DNA of 60,094 nucleotides from Firmicutes bacterium UBA5201. Lineage in GTDB: Bacteria > Bacillota > Clostridia > Peptostreptococcales > Acidaminobacteraceae. The position numbers and the translations under genes were made by a program. Below are positions 8,560 through 17,043 of the stretch, piece after piece; position 1 is the first letter of the stretch, and each line of letters opens with the position of its first letter. The DNA is taken from positions 1 through 60,094 of the forward strand of contig DHVT01000027.1 of NCBI GenBank assembly GCA_002412775.1. Direction: 5' to 3'. The notes under the pieces were generated by a model that ran no database searches, was not told where the DNA came from, and saw nothing but the letters and a program-made list of their open reading frames with translations.

Positions 8560-9536
8560 AAAAATTTAAAAAGGATTACATTTTGAAGGATGCCGAAATA
8601 CTTACAATAAGAACTCCTGAATTGGGTGATGAACAGGATTTGATCGATCAAATGAAGCTGGTTGACAGTGAAACTAGATTCTTGGCACGTGAAGAAGGTG
8701 AGTTCGGTTTTACACTGGAACAGGAACGAGATTTCATAAAGAATTGCTTAGAGGATGAAAACCGACTATTTTTGCTTGCTGAGGTAAAAGGAAGAATCAT
8801 AGGAAATTGTTCGGTTGGGCTGATTTCCAATAACAAGAGGTATCTGCATAGAGCGACAATGGGGATTGCTGTATGTAAGGAATATTGGAACAAAAGCATA
8901 GGTGGAAAGCTGATGCAAGAATGTATAAACTGGTGCAAAGAGAAGGGTTTAGAACAGCTTGAACTTGAAGTCGTCACACAAAATATTCGAGCGATTTCGA
9001 TGTATAAGCGTTTTGGTTTTAAGATTCAAGGCATAAAAAAACATGCTTTAAAATATGGTGACGGTACATATGCGGATGAATTTCATATGATCTTATTTTT
9101 AGAGAATGATCAAGAGCACTCCATGATCAATGGTGTGAATCACATCACATTTGCGGTATCAGATCTAGAGAAATCCTTGGAATTTTATGTAGATCTATTA
9201 GGTCTTACATTAGTGGGGAAATGGAATCATGGAGCGTATCTATTAGCAGGCAATCAGTGGATTGCTCTAAATGTTGATGGTAGTATAATTGAAGAAAGCA
9301 AATCAGATTATTCTCATGTTGCATTCAATATATTGTCTACAGATTTTTATAAAATGAAAGATAAGCTCGAAAATGCGGGGATAAAGGAATTTAAATTGAA
9401 TTCATCAGAGGGAGAATCGTTTTATTTTTTAGACCCGGATGGGCATAAACTTGAGTTGCATTACAATAATCTGGAAGATCGTTTGAAGTGGGCAAGAGAA
9501 AACAATTGGTCATCATTTGAGTTTAATGAGGGGTAG
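8556..9536 (+). CDS. GNAT acetyltransferase fused to a FosA-like glyoxalase domain
   Basis: A 326-residue two-domain protein. Residues 1 to about 185 are a GNAT domain with ALKYGDGTYADEFHM typical of RimJ/L-like or YjcK-like proteins. Residues 190-326 form a full FosA-type domain. Counting from Met190, the metal ligands fall at His7, His65 and Glu111 (FosA: His7, His64, Glu110). Other site residues also match: Thr9, Trp46, Tyr63, Lys91, Ser95, Ser99, Tyr101, Arg120. FosA adds a thiol to fosfomycin. The usual FosA is a stand-alone protein of about 135 residues. An in-frame ATG at 9123 could also give free FosA-like protein, but its ribosome site is poor. Confidence 0.85.
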   Translation: MKKFKKDYILKDAEILTIRTPELGDEQDLIDQMKLVDSETRFLAREEGEFGFTLEQERDFIKNCLEDENRLFLLAEVKGRIIGNCSVGLISNNKRYLHRATMGIAVCKEYWNKSIGGKLMQECINWCKEKGLEQLELEVVTQNIRAISMYKRFGFKIQGIKKHALKYGDGTYADEFHMILFLENDQEHSMINGVNHITFAVSDLEKSLEFYVDLLGLTLVGKWNHGAYLLAGNQWIALNVDGSIIEESKSDYSHVAFNILSTDFYKMKDKLENAGIKEFKLNSSEGESFYFLDPDGHKLELHYNNLEDRLKWARENNWSSFEFNEG

Positions 9537-9541
9537 ATGAG

Positions 9542-9775
9542 ATGGGAATTGACAAGCGAAATGTGTTGGAAAGTGAACCTTTCAGTTATCAAATTACAAA
9601 AGATAAGAAAGTAAGATTGTTTTATAAAAACAAAGAAGTGAAAATCCTTAGCAATAACACAGCAATGAGTTTCATTGAAAAAATAAAAGGTCTTCCCGTC
9701 TTTGACCAACAGCTTAAAATGGCTAAGATAACAGGTAATTTTAAACATGGAAATGAAAAAACAAATAAAGATTAA
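9542..9775 (+). CDS. Conserved small hypothetical protein
   Basis: A 77-residue basic protein of a kind common in Firmicutes: EPFxYQITKDKKVRLFYKNKEVKIL followed by a helix and a terminal MAKITGNFKHGNE. The function is unknown to me. It starts 5 bp after the GNAT-FosA gene, with GAGGGG as the ribosome site inside the upstream stop region. It is complete and not a fragment. Confidence 0.7.
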   Translation: MGIDKRNVLESEPFSYQITKDKKVRLFYKNKEVKILSNNTAMSFIEKIKGLPVFDQQLKMAKITGNFKHGNEKTNKD

Positions 9776-9785
9776 GGAATACAAA

Positions 9786-10409
9786 ATGAATGATGATCAT
9801 AATGATTTAGAGGACATAAGAATACGTTTTGAAGAACGGAATATTGAACTTGAGTATTTCCATTCAAGAAAAGATCTTATCAATAGCGTTAAGAGTGAGA
9901 TGGAGCATTACAAGAAAATTGGTATTGGAAACTCACAAACATTGAAATCTCTGAAAATAAGTGAATTGGCCATAGACATGGGAAAGACAGTGTTTGATAA
10001 AACATTGGCTGAAACTCCTGAAGATATTAAGCATCTCAAGAAGATGGCTTTGGTTTCTGATTGCTATATTACCAGTTGCAATGCTTTTTCAAAAGATGGA
10101 AGAATCGTGAATGTCGATCATAGTGGCAATCGAGTGGCGGCAATTACATATGGTCCTGAGAGAGTACTGATTATAGTTGGTATGAATAAATTAGTAAATT
10201 CAGAGAAAGACGCAATTAATAGAGCATTAACTGTAGCGACGCCATTAAATGCCAAAAGGGCAAAAATCGAATCACCTTGCAGTCGTAATGAGAGCTGTGA
10301 GGGGTGTACCCAAATCAATAGAGTCTGTAATTATGTCTCAATAATAAAGGGTCAACATTATCCAGGAAGAATGAAGTTACTTATCATTAACGAAGATCTT
10401 GGTTTTTGA
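9786..10409 (+). CDS. LUD-domain protein (lactate-utilisation/DUF162 family)
   Basis: A 207-residue protein with the LUD pattern: VSDCYITSCNAFSKDGRIVN, then VAAITYGPERVLIIVGMNK, and a cysteine group CSRNESCEGCTQINRVCNY near residues 170-190. LUD proteins include YkgG/LutC-like components, while single proteins of this size are uncharacterised. ATG 9786 is preferred to the upstream in-frame ATG at 9747 because AAGGA lies 8 nt before it and it avoids overlap with the previous gene. The cysteines may bind metal. Confidence 0.75.
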   Translation: MNDDHNDLEDIRIRFEERNIELEYFHSRKDLINSVKSEMEHYKKIGIGNSQTLKSLKISELAIDMGKTVFDKTLAETPEDIKHLKKMALVSDCYITSCNAFSKDGRIVNVDHSGNRVAAITYGPERVLIIVGMNKLVNSEKDAINRALTVATPLNAKRAKIESPCSRNESCEGCTQINRVCNYVSIIKGQHYPGRMKLLIINEDLGF

Positions 10410-10430
10410 TTGGATGAGAGGTGATGACTT

Positions 10431-10970
10431 ATGGCCAAGTATATTCCAAATATGCTTTCTATCCTTAGGATTATATTGTCAGTGCTTTTGATTCCACTTT
10501 ATCCTGTTGATTATTTTTTCATCATTGTTTATTTAACAATTGGCGTGACGGATGTTCTTGATGGACTCATTGCAAGAAAGTTTGGATATGTAAGTGACTT
10601 TGGGGCAAAATTAGATTCCATTGCCGATTTTATATTTTATTCAATATATTTGCTCCTATTTCTAAAATTGTTTTCTTCAGCTTTTGACTCTTCTATTCAA
10701 GTGCTATTCATGTTGATCGTAACTATTAGATTCTCCAATATGATATTGACTAAACTGAAGTATAAGAAGATTGTTTTTGTTCATACAATTGCCAATAAAC
10801 TTACAGGATTACTGGTGTTTCTGGCACCAATGGTATTATTATATGAATTTTTTTTAGGATCTATAAAGATTATATTTGCAATTGCATTTGCTTCAGCGGC
10901 TGAAGAGTTGCTGATTTCCATTAAATATTCAGAACCAGATCTGAATAGAAAAAGCATTTTCTTCAAATAA
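10431..10970 (+). CDS. CDP-alcohol phosphatidyltransferase
   Basis: A 179-residue membrane enzyme with the full family signature DVLDGLIARK then FGAKLDSIAD, fitting DX2DGX2AR-X8-GX3DX3D, and about five hydrophobic helices. These enzymes exchange CMP of a CDP-alcohol for another alcohol in phospholipid synthesis; PgsA-like, with the true acceptor unknown. Start ATG after GAGGTGA. As a lipid enzyme among detoxification-like genes it is typical of the mixed content of this array. Confidence 0.85.
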   Translation: MAKYIPNMLSILRIILSVLLIPLYPVDYFFIIVYLTIGVTDVLDGLIARKFGYVSDFGAKLDSIADFIFYSIYLLLFLKLFSSAFDSSIQVLFMLIVTIRFSNMILTKLKYKKIVFVHTIANKLTGLLVFLAPMVLLYEFFLGSIKIIFAIAFASAAEELLISIKYSEPDLNRKSIFFK

Positions 10971-10994
10971 AGTAATATATTAAGGAGACCAACT

Positions 10995-11459
10995 ATGATT
11001 ATTAGAAAAGCACAACTCGAGGATTTGAATTCAATCGTGTCAATTATAAATGATTCCGATATAGGTTCAGTTTATTTTAAAAACGAAAAAGAGAAAATTG
11101 AAATGTTAATGGTCGATGAAGTCAACCAGCAAAATATTTTTATAGGAGAGAATTCGGATTTGGAGTGCATTGCAGTTCTGAATTATAGATTGAATGGAGC
11201 TTTTTGTATTCACCCATATATTCACATATTGGCAGTTTCAGATGAGAATAGAGGGCAAGGTTATGGCAGACAACTGATGAGTTATTTTGAGAATATAATT
11301 GCTCCAGACTATAAAAAGATTTTCTTGTTGGTCGGAAAGTGGAATAAAGGAGCCGAAAAATTGTATACGAATTTGGGTTATAATCGACTTTGTGAAATAG
11401 AGGGATTCTACTCTGAAAATGTAACTGAAATACTAATGATGAAAGAAAAAAAGAAATGA
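10995..11459 (+). CDS. GNAT-family N-acetyltransferase
   Basis: A 154-residue single-domain GNAT starting MIIRKAQLEDLNSIV, with the acetyl-CoA loop NRGQGYGRQL and the terminal AEKLYTNLGYNRLCEIEGF. These are standard features of the superfamily. Substrate unknown. Start ATG after AAGGAGA. A 72-bp gap follows, one of the longer ones in the array, but no clear terminator is in it. Confidence 0.8.
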   Translation: MIIRKAQLEDLNSIVSIINDSDIGSVYFKNEKEKIEMLMVDEVNQQNIFIGENSDLECIAVLNYRLNGAFCIHPYIHILAVSDENRGQGYGRQLMSYFENIIAPDYKKIFLLVGKWNKGAEKLYTNLGYNRLCEIEGFYSENVTEILMMKEKKK

Positions 11460-11531
11460 AATGTTACCGAAACTCTGGATATTCTAGCGATTCATTTCAG
11501 ACTCAATGAATGAGAAAGCAAGGTGAAAAAA

Positions 11532-12356
11532 ATGGGTTATTATAAAAAACTTTTCATAGCATCGATAGTGGCTATTATATTTTTAGTTGGAATTGTCATA
11601 CTGTTAACGATGAAATCAAATGATGCGGATGCTGACATTTCATCCACAATGTCACAGTTGAGTTTGTTGGAAAACAAGTCAGAAGCATTAAGATTTGAAA
11701 ATGAAAGTCTAAAAGATACTATAAAAGAATATGATCAAATGATTGGTAAAACAACGGTTGGGATGTTCAAATTGCTGAGTCATTATAGGTCTGGTAATTG
11801 TGATGCAGTCAAAGCTATGACTTTGAGTGACTTTCCATATGATGTTCAAGGTCTTGCGCCCGATGCTTCAAAATTCGTTAATCTCATTTTTCAAGAAGAC
11901 GAGAATATAAGTGTAACCTTTGATGAATATTCCAGAAGTTCGTTTACACTTAGCGATGAAGACGGAAATGAAGTCAATGCAGCATACTTTATTAAAGAAG
12001 ATCAAGTCTACTATGTATCTGTGATTATGGTGGCTGGTTTACTAGATCAAAAACTCAAGTCGTTTGTTGAAGCTTTAAATGCTGAAGATCATTCAAAATT
12101 ATTTAAAGTAATTATTGAGGATGACTTGTCTCCGACTGAAGACGAAGTTGCTATGATTATCAACAAATACAAGGAAGATTATGATTTAGAAACAATAAAT
12201 GTTGAGTTTGTACGTGCGAGTGGGAATGGATTCGAATATAAATTGTCAGGATCAAAATCAAACGTGAATACTGAAGAACTGATTCATGTGAATTTTGATG
12301 ATGGATGGATTTATATTAAGGATTATCGAGGACGTTATGAATGGACGGGGCATTGA
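11532..12356 (+). CDS. Membrane-anchored protein with coiled coil, unknown function
   Basis: About 274 residues: one N-terminal membrane helix (about 9-28), a short heptad-like stretch (about 40-70, LLENKSEALRFENESLKDTI), then a soluble domain that would lie outside the cell. ATG 11532 is preferred to GTG 11523 because AAGGTG overlaps that GTG and is correctly spaced for the ATG. The family is unrecognised. One base separates its stop from the next start, implying co-translation with the following GNAT gene. Confidence 0.6.
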   Translation: MGYYKKLFIASIVAIIFLVGIVILLTMKSNDADADISSTMSQLSLLENKSEALRFENESLKDTIKEYDQMIGKTTVGMFKLLSHYRSGNCDAVKAMTLSDFPYDVQGLAPDASKFVNLIFQEDENISVTFDEYSRSSFTLSDEDGNEVNAAYFIKEDQVYYVSVIMVAGLLDQKLKSFVEALNAEDHSKLFKVIIEDDLSPTEDEVAMIINKYKEDYDLETINVEFVRASGNGFEYKLSGSKSNVNTEELIHVNFDDGWIYIKDYRGRYEWTGH

Positions 12357-12357
12357 T

Positions 12358-12918
12358 ATGATTGATTACAACAAGGTTTTTGAGGAGAACTCTATCTTAG
12401 AGTCTAACAGATTAATCTTAAGACCATTTACATATGATGATGTGGATGATGCACATTTATATACCAGTGATGATTTGGTGACGAAGTATCTGAACTGGCC
12501 AACTTGCAAAGACAAATCGGAAACTTTGAGCGCTTTTGAAAATTATTACTATAGAAGAACAGGTATTTTCGCAATTGAACTGAAATCAGAGCGAAAATGC
12601 ATCGGATGTATTGATTTGAGAATAATCCCTGAGCATGAAAAAGCGAGTTTCGGTTTTGTACTAAACAGATCCTACTGGAACAGCAATTATATGTCAGAAG
12701 CGTTAAATGTAATTTTAGACCTTTCATTTTCAAGACTGGAATTGAATCGTGTTGAGGCAACCCACTATGTGGGGAACGAGGGATCTGGTCGTGTCATGCA
12801 AAAATGTGGGATGCAATATGAAGGAACAGGAATCCAGGAAGTAAAAATCAAAGGCATTTTCCAAGATGTTGTTCATTATGCAATTTTAAGAAATCAATGG
12901 GATGAAGTCGAGAAATGA
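12358..12918 (+). CDS. GNAT-family N-acetyltransferase, RimJ/RimL type
   Basis: A 186-residue protein beginning LESNRLILRPFTYDDVDD after a short leader, then FGFVLNRSYWNSNYMSEAL and VGNEGSGRVMQKCGMQYEG. This is the pattern of ribosomal-protein-type acetyltransferases, a broad group that also includes antibiotic-modifying enzymes. ATG 12358 starts one base after the upstream stop; the longer frame from 12295 would overlap the previous gene and lacks family sequence. Confidence 0.85.
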   Translation: MIDYNKVFEENSILESNRLILRPFTYDDVDDAHLYTSDDLVTKYLNWPTCKDKSETLSAFENYYYRRTGIFAIELKSERKCIGCIDLRIIPEHEKASFGFVLNRSYWNSNYMSEALNVILDLSFSRLELNRVEATHYVGNEGSGRVMQKCGMQYEGTGIQEVKIKGIFQDVVHYAILRNQWDEVEK

Positions 12919-12938
12919 GAAAGTGAGAATACTCAATT

Positions 12939-13736
12939 ATGGAGCATAAAAAGATCTCTTCACAAAATGGAACCGTACATTATTGGATCAATAGATGTGG
13001 GGCTGAAAATGCTAAGTGCATAGTTTTCACACATGGATTAACCGCAAATCATTTGATGTTTGAAAAACAGGTTGAGTATTTTTCGACTGAGTATACTGTG
13101 ATTACATGGGATGTTCCTCTTCATGGAGAATCCAGACCTTACAATAATTTTTCTTATGAAAACACTGCAAAGGAATTGAAAGCGATCCTTGATGCGGAAT
13201 CCATACAAAAGGTCGTCTTGGTTGGTATGTCAATGGGTGGATATCCAAGTCAAGAGTTTGCAATACTTTATCCGGATTATGTCAGTGGATTTGTTGCTCT
13301 GGATACTACACCTCTTGGATTGCATTATTATACTCGTTCAGACAGATTTTGGTTAAAAACAGTTGGACCGCTTGCAAAATTATTTACTGATAAAATGCTG
13401 CGTACGAGTATGGCGGAATCCGTTTCAAGAACCAAGTATGCTCACGACTTGATGATTAAGATGTTGGAACCTTTGAGCAAGGCGGATATCGTAGAACAAA
13501 TGGATATAGCATACGGAAGATTTTTTGACAGAAAAGAAACTGTTCATCATGACTTTCCTGTTCTCATTTTATTAGGGGAATATGATAAGACTGGTAAAGT
13601 GAAACAGTATTGTGAAGCATGGTCGAAAAAAGAAGGCTATCCGCTACACATCATAAAAGATGCAGCACACCTTTCCAATGCCGATAATTATGAAGCCGTT
13701 AATAAAGAGATCAGCGAGTTTATTCAAGCTCTATAA
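12939..13736 (+). CDS. Alpha/beta-fold hydrolase
   Basis: A 265-residue soluble hydrolase with all parts of the triad: oxyanion motif HGLT at 32-35, nucleophile elbow GMSMGG (Ser98), Asp216 in GEYDKTG and His244 in AAHLSN. The substrate is unknown; the family covers esterases, haloperoxidase-like and lactone-cleaving enzymes. The ribosome site before ATG 12939 is weak (GAGAAT), so translation may depend on the upstream gene 20 bp away. Confidence 0.85.
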   Translation: MEHKKISSQNGTVHYWINRCGAENAKCIVFTHGLTANHLMFEKQVEYFSTEYTVITWDVPLHGESRPYNNFSYENTAKELKAILDAESIQKVVLVGMSMGGYPSQEFAILYPDYVSGFVALDTTPLGLHYYTRSDRFWLKTVGPLAKLFTDKMLRTSMAESVSRTKYAHDLMIKMLEPLSKADIVEQMDIAYGRFFDRKETVHHDFPVLILLGEYDKTGKVKQYCEAWSKKEGYPLHIIKDAAHLSNADNYEAVNKEISEFIQAL

Positions 13737-13758
13737 CTTAACGATAAGGAGTGATTAA

Positions 13759-14214
13759 GTGAAAAAGTTTATATATTCTATTGTTTTAGTTGTTTTCTCA
13801 ATAGTCGTTTTTTGTACTGCTTATGGATCTGTTAAAAACAATGTATATTTAGGTCAAAATGGGTATTTTGCCGAAGGTGTCAATGAATCACAAAGCAATA
13901 GACTCATAGGAGTAAGTGGAGTTGTGAGAAATGATATGATACTTCCAATTAGGATTGAAAGCATTACACCTGTTGGAGGCAATGGAATAGAATATTTTGG
14001 TTCGGTAATTGCCACATGGGGCGTTTCTGAAATGACTCGTGATGAAATGGCTAGTTTTGAAGATCTCGAAGGAAAAAAAATGTCGCCTTATTCTAATGAA
14101 GAGATTGCGATTGTTTTTCAATTCTCAGACGAATATGCAGTGAATCCATCAGGATATGAGATTGTATATTCGGTATTTGGAATTAGATTTAGCAATTTTA
14201 TAATTCATAACTGA
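13759..14214 (+). CDS. Hypothetical protein with N-terminal membrane anchor or signal
   Basis: A 151-residue protein with a hydrophobic N terminus (about 4-23, KKFIYSIVLVVFSIVVF) and a beta-rich mature part. I do not recognise it. The start is GTG with AAGGAG upstream. It is likely exported or anchored outside the membrane. It lies 22 bp after the hydrolase gene and 24 bp before a GNAT gene. Confidence 0.6.
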   Translation: MKKFIYSIVLVVFSIVVFCTAYGSVKNNVYLGQNGYFAEGVNESQSNRLIGVSGVVRNDMILPIRIESITPVGGNGIEYFGSVIATWGVSEMTRDEMASFEDLEGKKMSPYSNEEIAIVFQFSDEYAVNPSGYEIVYSVFGIRFSNFIIHN

Positions 14215-14238
14215 TATTAATGATTTCGGGAGGAGCGC

Positions 14239-14646
14239 ATGAGTAACAATGAATTTTATATATCTACTGATAAGACGAAACTTAACATTGAATCTGTAAA
14301 GGCTCTGTTGAAACAGACCTATTGGGCTTTAGAAAGAAAAGAAGAGACAATCATCAAATCAATTGAAAACTCTATTTGCTATGGTGTTTATGAAGGCGAT
14401 AAGTTAGTAGGATTTGGGAGAGTCGTCACTGATCATGCCACAGTTTTTTGGATTTGCGATATTATTATTGATGAAAATTATAGAGGAAAAAACTTGGGCA
14501 AGAAAATAATGGAAAAGATTATGGCAACAAAAGAGTTTGATGGTTTGTTGGGCATATTAGCTACACAAGATGCACATGGGTTATATGAGCAATATGGATT
14601 TGTTAAAGAACCGGTAAAATTCATGATGAAAAAAAGAGAGATATAG
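14239..14646 (+). CDS. GNAT-family N-acetyltransferase
   Basis: A 135-residue GNAT of a well-populated compact subtype: the segment GFGRVVTDHATVFWICDIIID, loop YRGKNLGKK, and DAHGLYEQYGF are diagnostic. Despite the common occurrence of this subtype its substrates are poorly known. Start ATG after GGGAGGAG. It ends 21 bp before another GNAT-containing gene, so two acetyltransferase genes are adjacent here. Confidence 0.85.
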   Translation: MSNNEFYISTDKTKLNIESVKALLKQTYWALERKEETIIKSIENSICYGVYEGDKLVGFGRVVTDHATVFWICDIIIDENYRGKNLGKKIMEKIMATKEFDGLLGILATQDAHGLYEQYGFVKEPVKFMMKKREI

Positions 14647-14667
14647 TTAGAAGGGGACGGATGCTTC

Positions 14668-15624
14668 ATGAAAATAACAATTAATCTACTCAAAGAAAAA
14701 GATGCTAAAGAGCTACTTCAATTCGAAACAGACAATAGAACTTTTTTCGAAAAGATGGTCCCTTCTCGTGGAGAAGATTATTATGTACTAGAGGCATTTA
14801 GGATCAGACATAAAGAATTATTGGTAGAACAAGATGAGGGCATTTCTAGGTTTTACCTCATCAGAGGAGATAATGGACAAATTGTAGGACGAATCAATTT
14901 AGTGGATATAAATGAAAAAGAATTTTCTGGATCCATTGGATTTAGAATAGGTGAGCAGTATGTTGGAAGAGGAATAGCCAATCTAGCTTTAAAACTATTA
15001 TTAGAAATTGAATCAGGAATAAAAATGATATATGGAAAAACAACAACAAACAATATCGCATCTCAAAAGGTTATGGAGAAAAATGGTTTTAAAAAAGTTT
15101 CAGTCAGTGAGGATGAAATTGAAATGAATGGACAAAAACTGAAATTCATAAACTACATTTGGGAGGAAACAATAGCCGTGTACACAATGATCATTGAACA
15201 AACTAAAGATTACGCTAAGAGAATAAAGTATAACCCTACTGATGGTACGTTTTTTGAAACTGAGAATGAAAGTTTATTCAATTACAGAAAATGCTCCTAT
15301 CCTTATGGCTGGATCAAAGAAACAGGAACACCTCCGAATGCACATTTGGATGTTATTTTGGTATCAAATCATGATTACAATTTGGGAGATGAACTGGCTG
15401 TAAAATTGATTGGTGTTTTTAAGAGGGCCGATGGAGATCATAAGTTAGTAGGTATTCAAAAGGACCGTGAGATTGAAGATATTGATGAATTAACAAAAGC
15501 TGAACTCGATCCACTTCACAATCTTTATTCACATCTGTTTGAGGATGAAGGGTGGTATGGCAAAGCAAAGGCAATGCAAATCGTGAATGAGTTCAATATA
15601 AATTCAGGGAGAAGACATGGATAA
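14668..15624 (+). CDS. GNAT acetyltransferase fused to a pyrophosphatase-like domain
   Basis: A 318-residue fusion. Residues 1 to about 168 are a RimJ/L-like GNAT (IGFRIGEQYVGRGIANLAL). Residues about 171-318 resemble soluble class I inorganic pyrophosphatase: YPYGWIKETG corresponds to the YPANYGFIPGT region, HLDVILV to DPLDVLVL, and ADGDHKLV to the DxxxxDxK metal site. Two of the three acidic residues of the DxDPxD motif are absent, so phosphatase activity is doubtful. An internal GTG at 15178 with GGGAGG upstream could start the second domain separately. It overlaps the next gene by 8 bp. Confidence 0.65.
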   Translation: MKITINLLKEKDAKELLQFETDNRTFFEKMVPSRGEDYYVLEAFRIRHKELLVEQDEGISRFYLIRGDNGQIVGRINLVDINEKEFSGSIGFRIGEQYVGRGIANLALKLLLEIESGIKMIYGKTTTNNIASQKVMEKNGFKKVSVSEDEIEMNGQKLKFINYIWEETIAVYTMIIEQTKDYAKRIKYNPTDGTFFETENESLFNYRKCSYPYGWIKETGTPPNAHLDVILVSNHDYNLGDELAVKLIGVFKRADGDHKLVGIQKDREIEDIDELTKAELDPLHNLYSHLFEDEGWYGKAKAMQIVNEFNINSGRRHG

Positions 15625-16693
15625 CATTTACCGTGAAATTAAAAGTAGCATCGATAAAATCGAACTGAGTAACCTGTGGCCGGGATTCAAGCCTTATGAA
15701 TTTGCACTTTACGATGATGGGAAGGTGTACTTTGAAACTTTTGAGATTCCAATCTCAAATCAATTTGTTGGAAATACATCCATCAATTATGAAGGAAAGC
15801 AAATTGCAATATGGAAAATCGAGGAAACCGATCTGAATGATATTGATTTGCTAACGTCATCGATAATTCATGAGATGTTTCACGCACATCAAATGACTTT
15901 TGGAGACAACAGATTTTTTAATGATCTTGATGGACTTTCGTATCCACTGGAATATGAAAATTTTAACCTCAAAATAAATGAGTCGAGATTGTTGGCGAGT
16001 GCAATCAGGGAACAAAATTATAATATAAAGGAAGAATTTTTCAAAAAATTCTTATCAGTAAGACAAAGACGATTTGATTTGATCGGAGATAATAGTACAT
16101 ACGAAAAATCTATTGAAACAATAGAAGGAACTGCAGAATACTTAGCACTAGCTTCACTGAAAATCATGAATCATGATTCTTACATCAAGCAATTAGAAAA
16201 AGCGATGAACAGGATTACAACAATCAATGAGAATTTTTTTGATGTCCGTAGGATGGCATATTACACTGGAGCGTTAATTTGTCTGTTAGCAGATGAATTG
16301 TCCATTGATTGCAAAAGAGCAATCGAACCCGATTTACAGTATAATTATGATCTGATAACTGAAAAGTATAGTGTCGAAACAAATATGGTGATTGAACTGG
16401 ATGAAAACATTGAGATTCATGGGCTTATTGATGAAAGAAACATCAGAATTAGGGAGCTTGTTGATGAAATTATGGCTAGCAGTAACGTTGAGATTATAGA
16501 AGGGGAGTTCTCTGTTAGAGGATATGATCCTATGAACATGATGAGATCTGATCATTTTGTGTATCACAAGCACTTTCTGGGAATCCAGCAGGATTGTGAA
16601 ACTGATTTTATCATGGGTCCAATCGTTATTGAAACGAATGGAAAAGATTTCAGCAAATTTTCGAGGTATTATAAGATTACCAATAATCAATAG
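15617..16693 (+). CDS. Putative zinc metallopeptidase (HExxH), unclassified
   Basis: A 358-residue protein with HEMFH (His85, Glu86, His89) followed about 80 residues later by ETIEGTAEY (Glu167/170/174), the order expected for a gluzincin-type zinc site. No signal peptide, so it is probably cytoplasmic. The ligand geometry is inferred from sequence alone and I cannot name a family. Start ATG after GGGAGAAG, inside the end of the GNAT-pyrophosphatase gene, which points to translational coupling. Confidence 0.65.
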   Translation: MDNIYREIKSSIDKIELSNLWPGFKPYEFALYDDGKVYFETFEIPISNQFVGNTSINYEGKQIAIWKIEETDLNDIDLLTSSIIHEMFHAHQMTFGDNRFFNDLDGLSYPLEYENFNLKINESRLLASAIREQNYNIKEEFFKKFLSVRQRRFDLIGDNSTYEKSIETIEGTAEYLALASLKIMNHDSYIKQLEKAMNRITTINENFFDVRRMAYYTGALICLLADELSIDCKRAIEPDLQYNYDLITEKYSVETNMVIELDENIEIHGLIDERNIRIRELVDEIMASSNVEIIEGEFSVRGYDPMNMMRSDHFVYHKHFLGIQQDCETDFIMGPIVIETNGKDFSKFSRYYKITNNQ

Positions 16694-16722
16694 GAAAAAA
16701 TCTAAGTTTAGGAGGGTTTAGA

Positions 16723-17022
16723 ATGAAAGATGAAAGAATTCTCACATTGCATCCAGAAGGAAAAAAAGGTGTAAATATTTCTAATATGAAGTACGAAATG
16801 ATCAAGACTTTTATTCTTGATACAATTAAGCGTGAAACAGAAATCTCTTATAAGGATTTAAATGATTTGGCGATTAAAGAACTGTCCGGAAAGTTTGATG
16901 GTTCAGTATCGTGGTACATTGTATCGGTCAAACTAGATTTGGAAGCTAGAAATATGATTGAAAGAGTACCGAAAACCAGTCCGCACAAATTAAGATTAAA
17001 GCACGACTCGTACTTAAAATAA
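16723..17022 (+). CDS. DUF6958-type small protein
   Basis: A 99-residue protein opening ERILTLHPEGKKGVNI and ending in SVSWYIVSVKLDLEARNMIERV, which matches a conserved small family (DUF6958 as I recall it) that looks like a winged-helix fold. It could bind nucleic acid, but no function is established. Strong ribosome site TTAGGAGGG before the ATG. Single-copy in this window. Confidence 0.65.
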   Translation: MKDERILTLHPEGKKGVNISNMKYEMIKTFILDTIKRETEISYKDLNDLAIKELSGKFDGSVSWYIVSVKLDLEARNMIERVPKTSPHKLRLKHDSYLK

Positions 17023-17043
17023 CATTGAAGTGGGTGAACTATA

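Noticed and set aside
11460..11531. Terminator in the 72-bp gap after the GNAT gene at 10995
   Set aside because: There is an ATTCAT/ATGAAT inverted repeat, but the stem is only 6 bp of mostly A-T pairs and no T-run follows.
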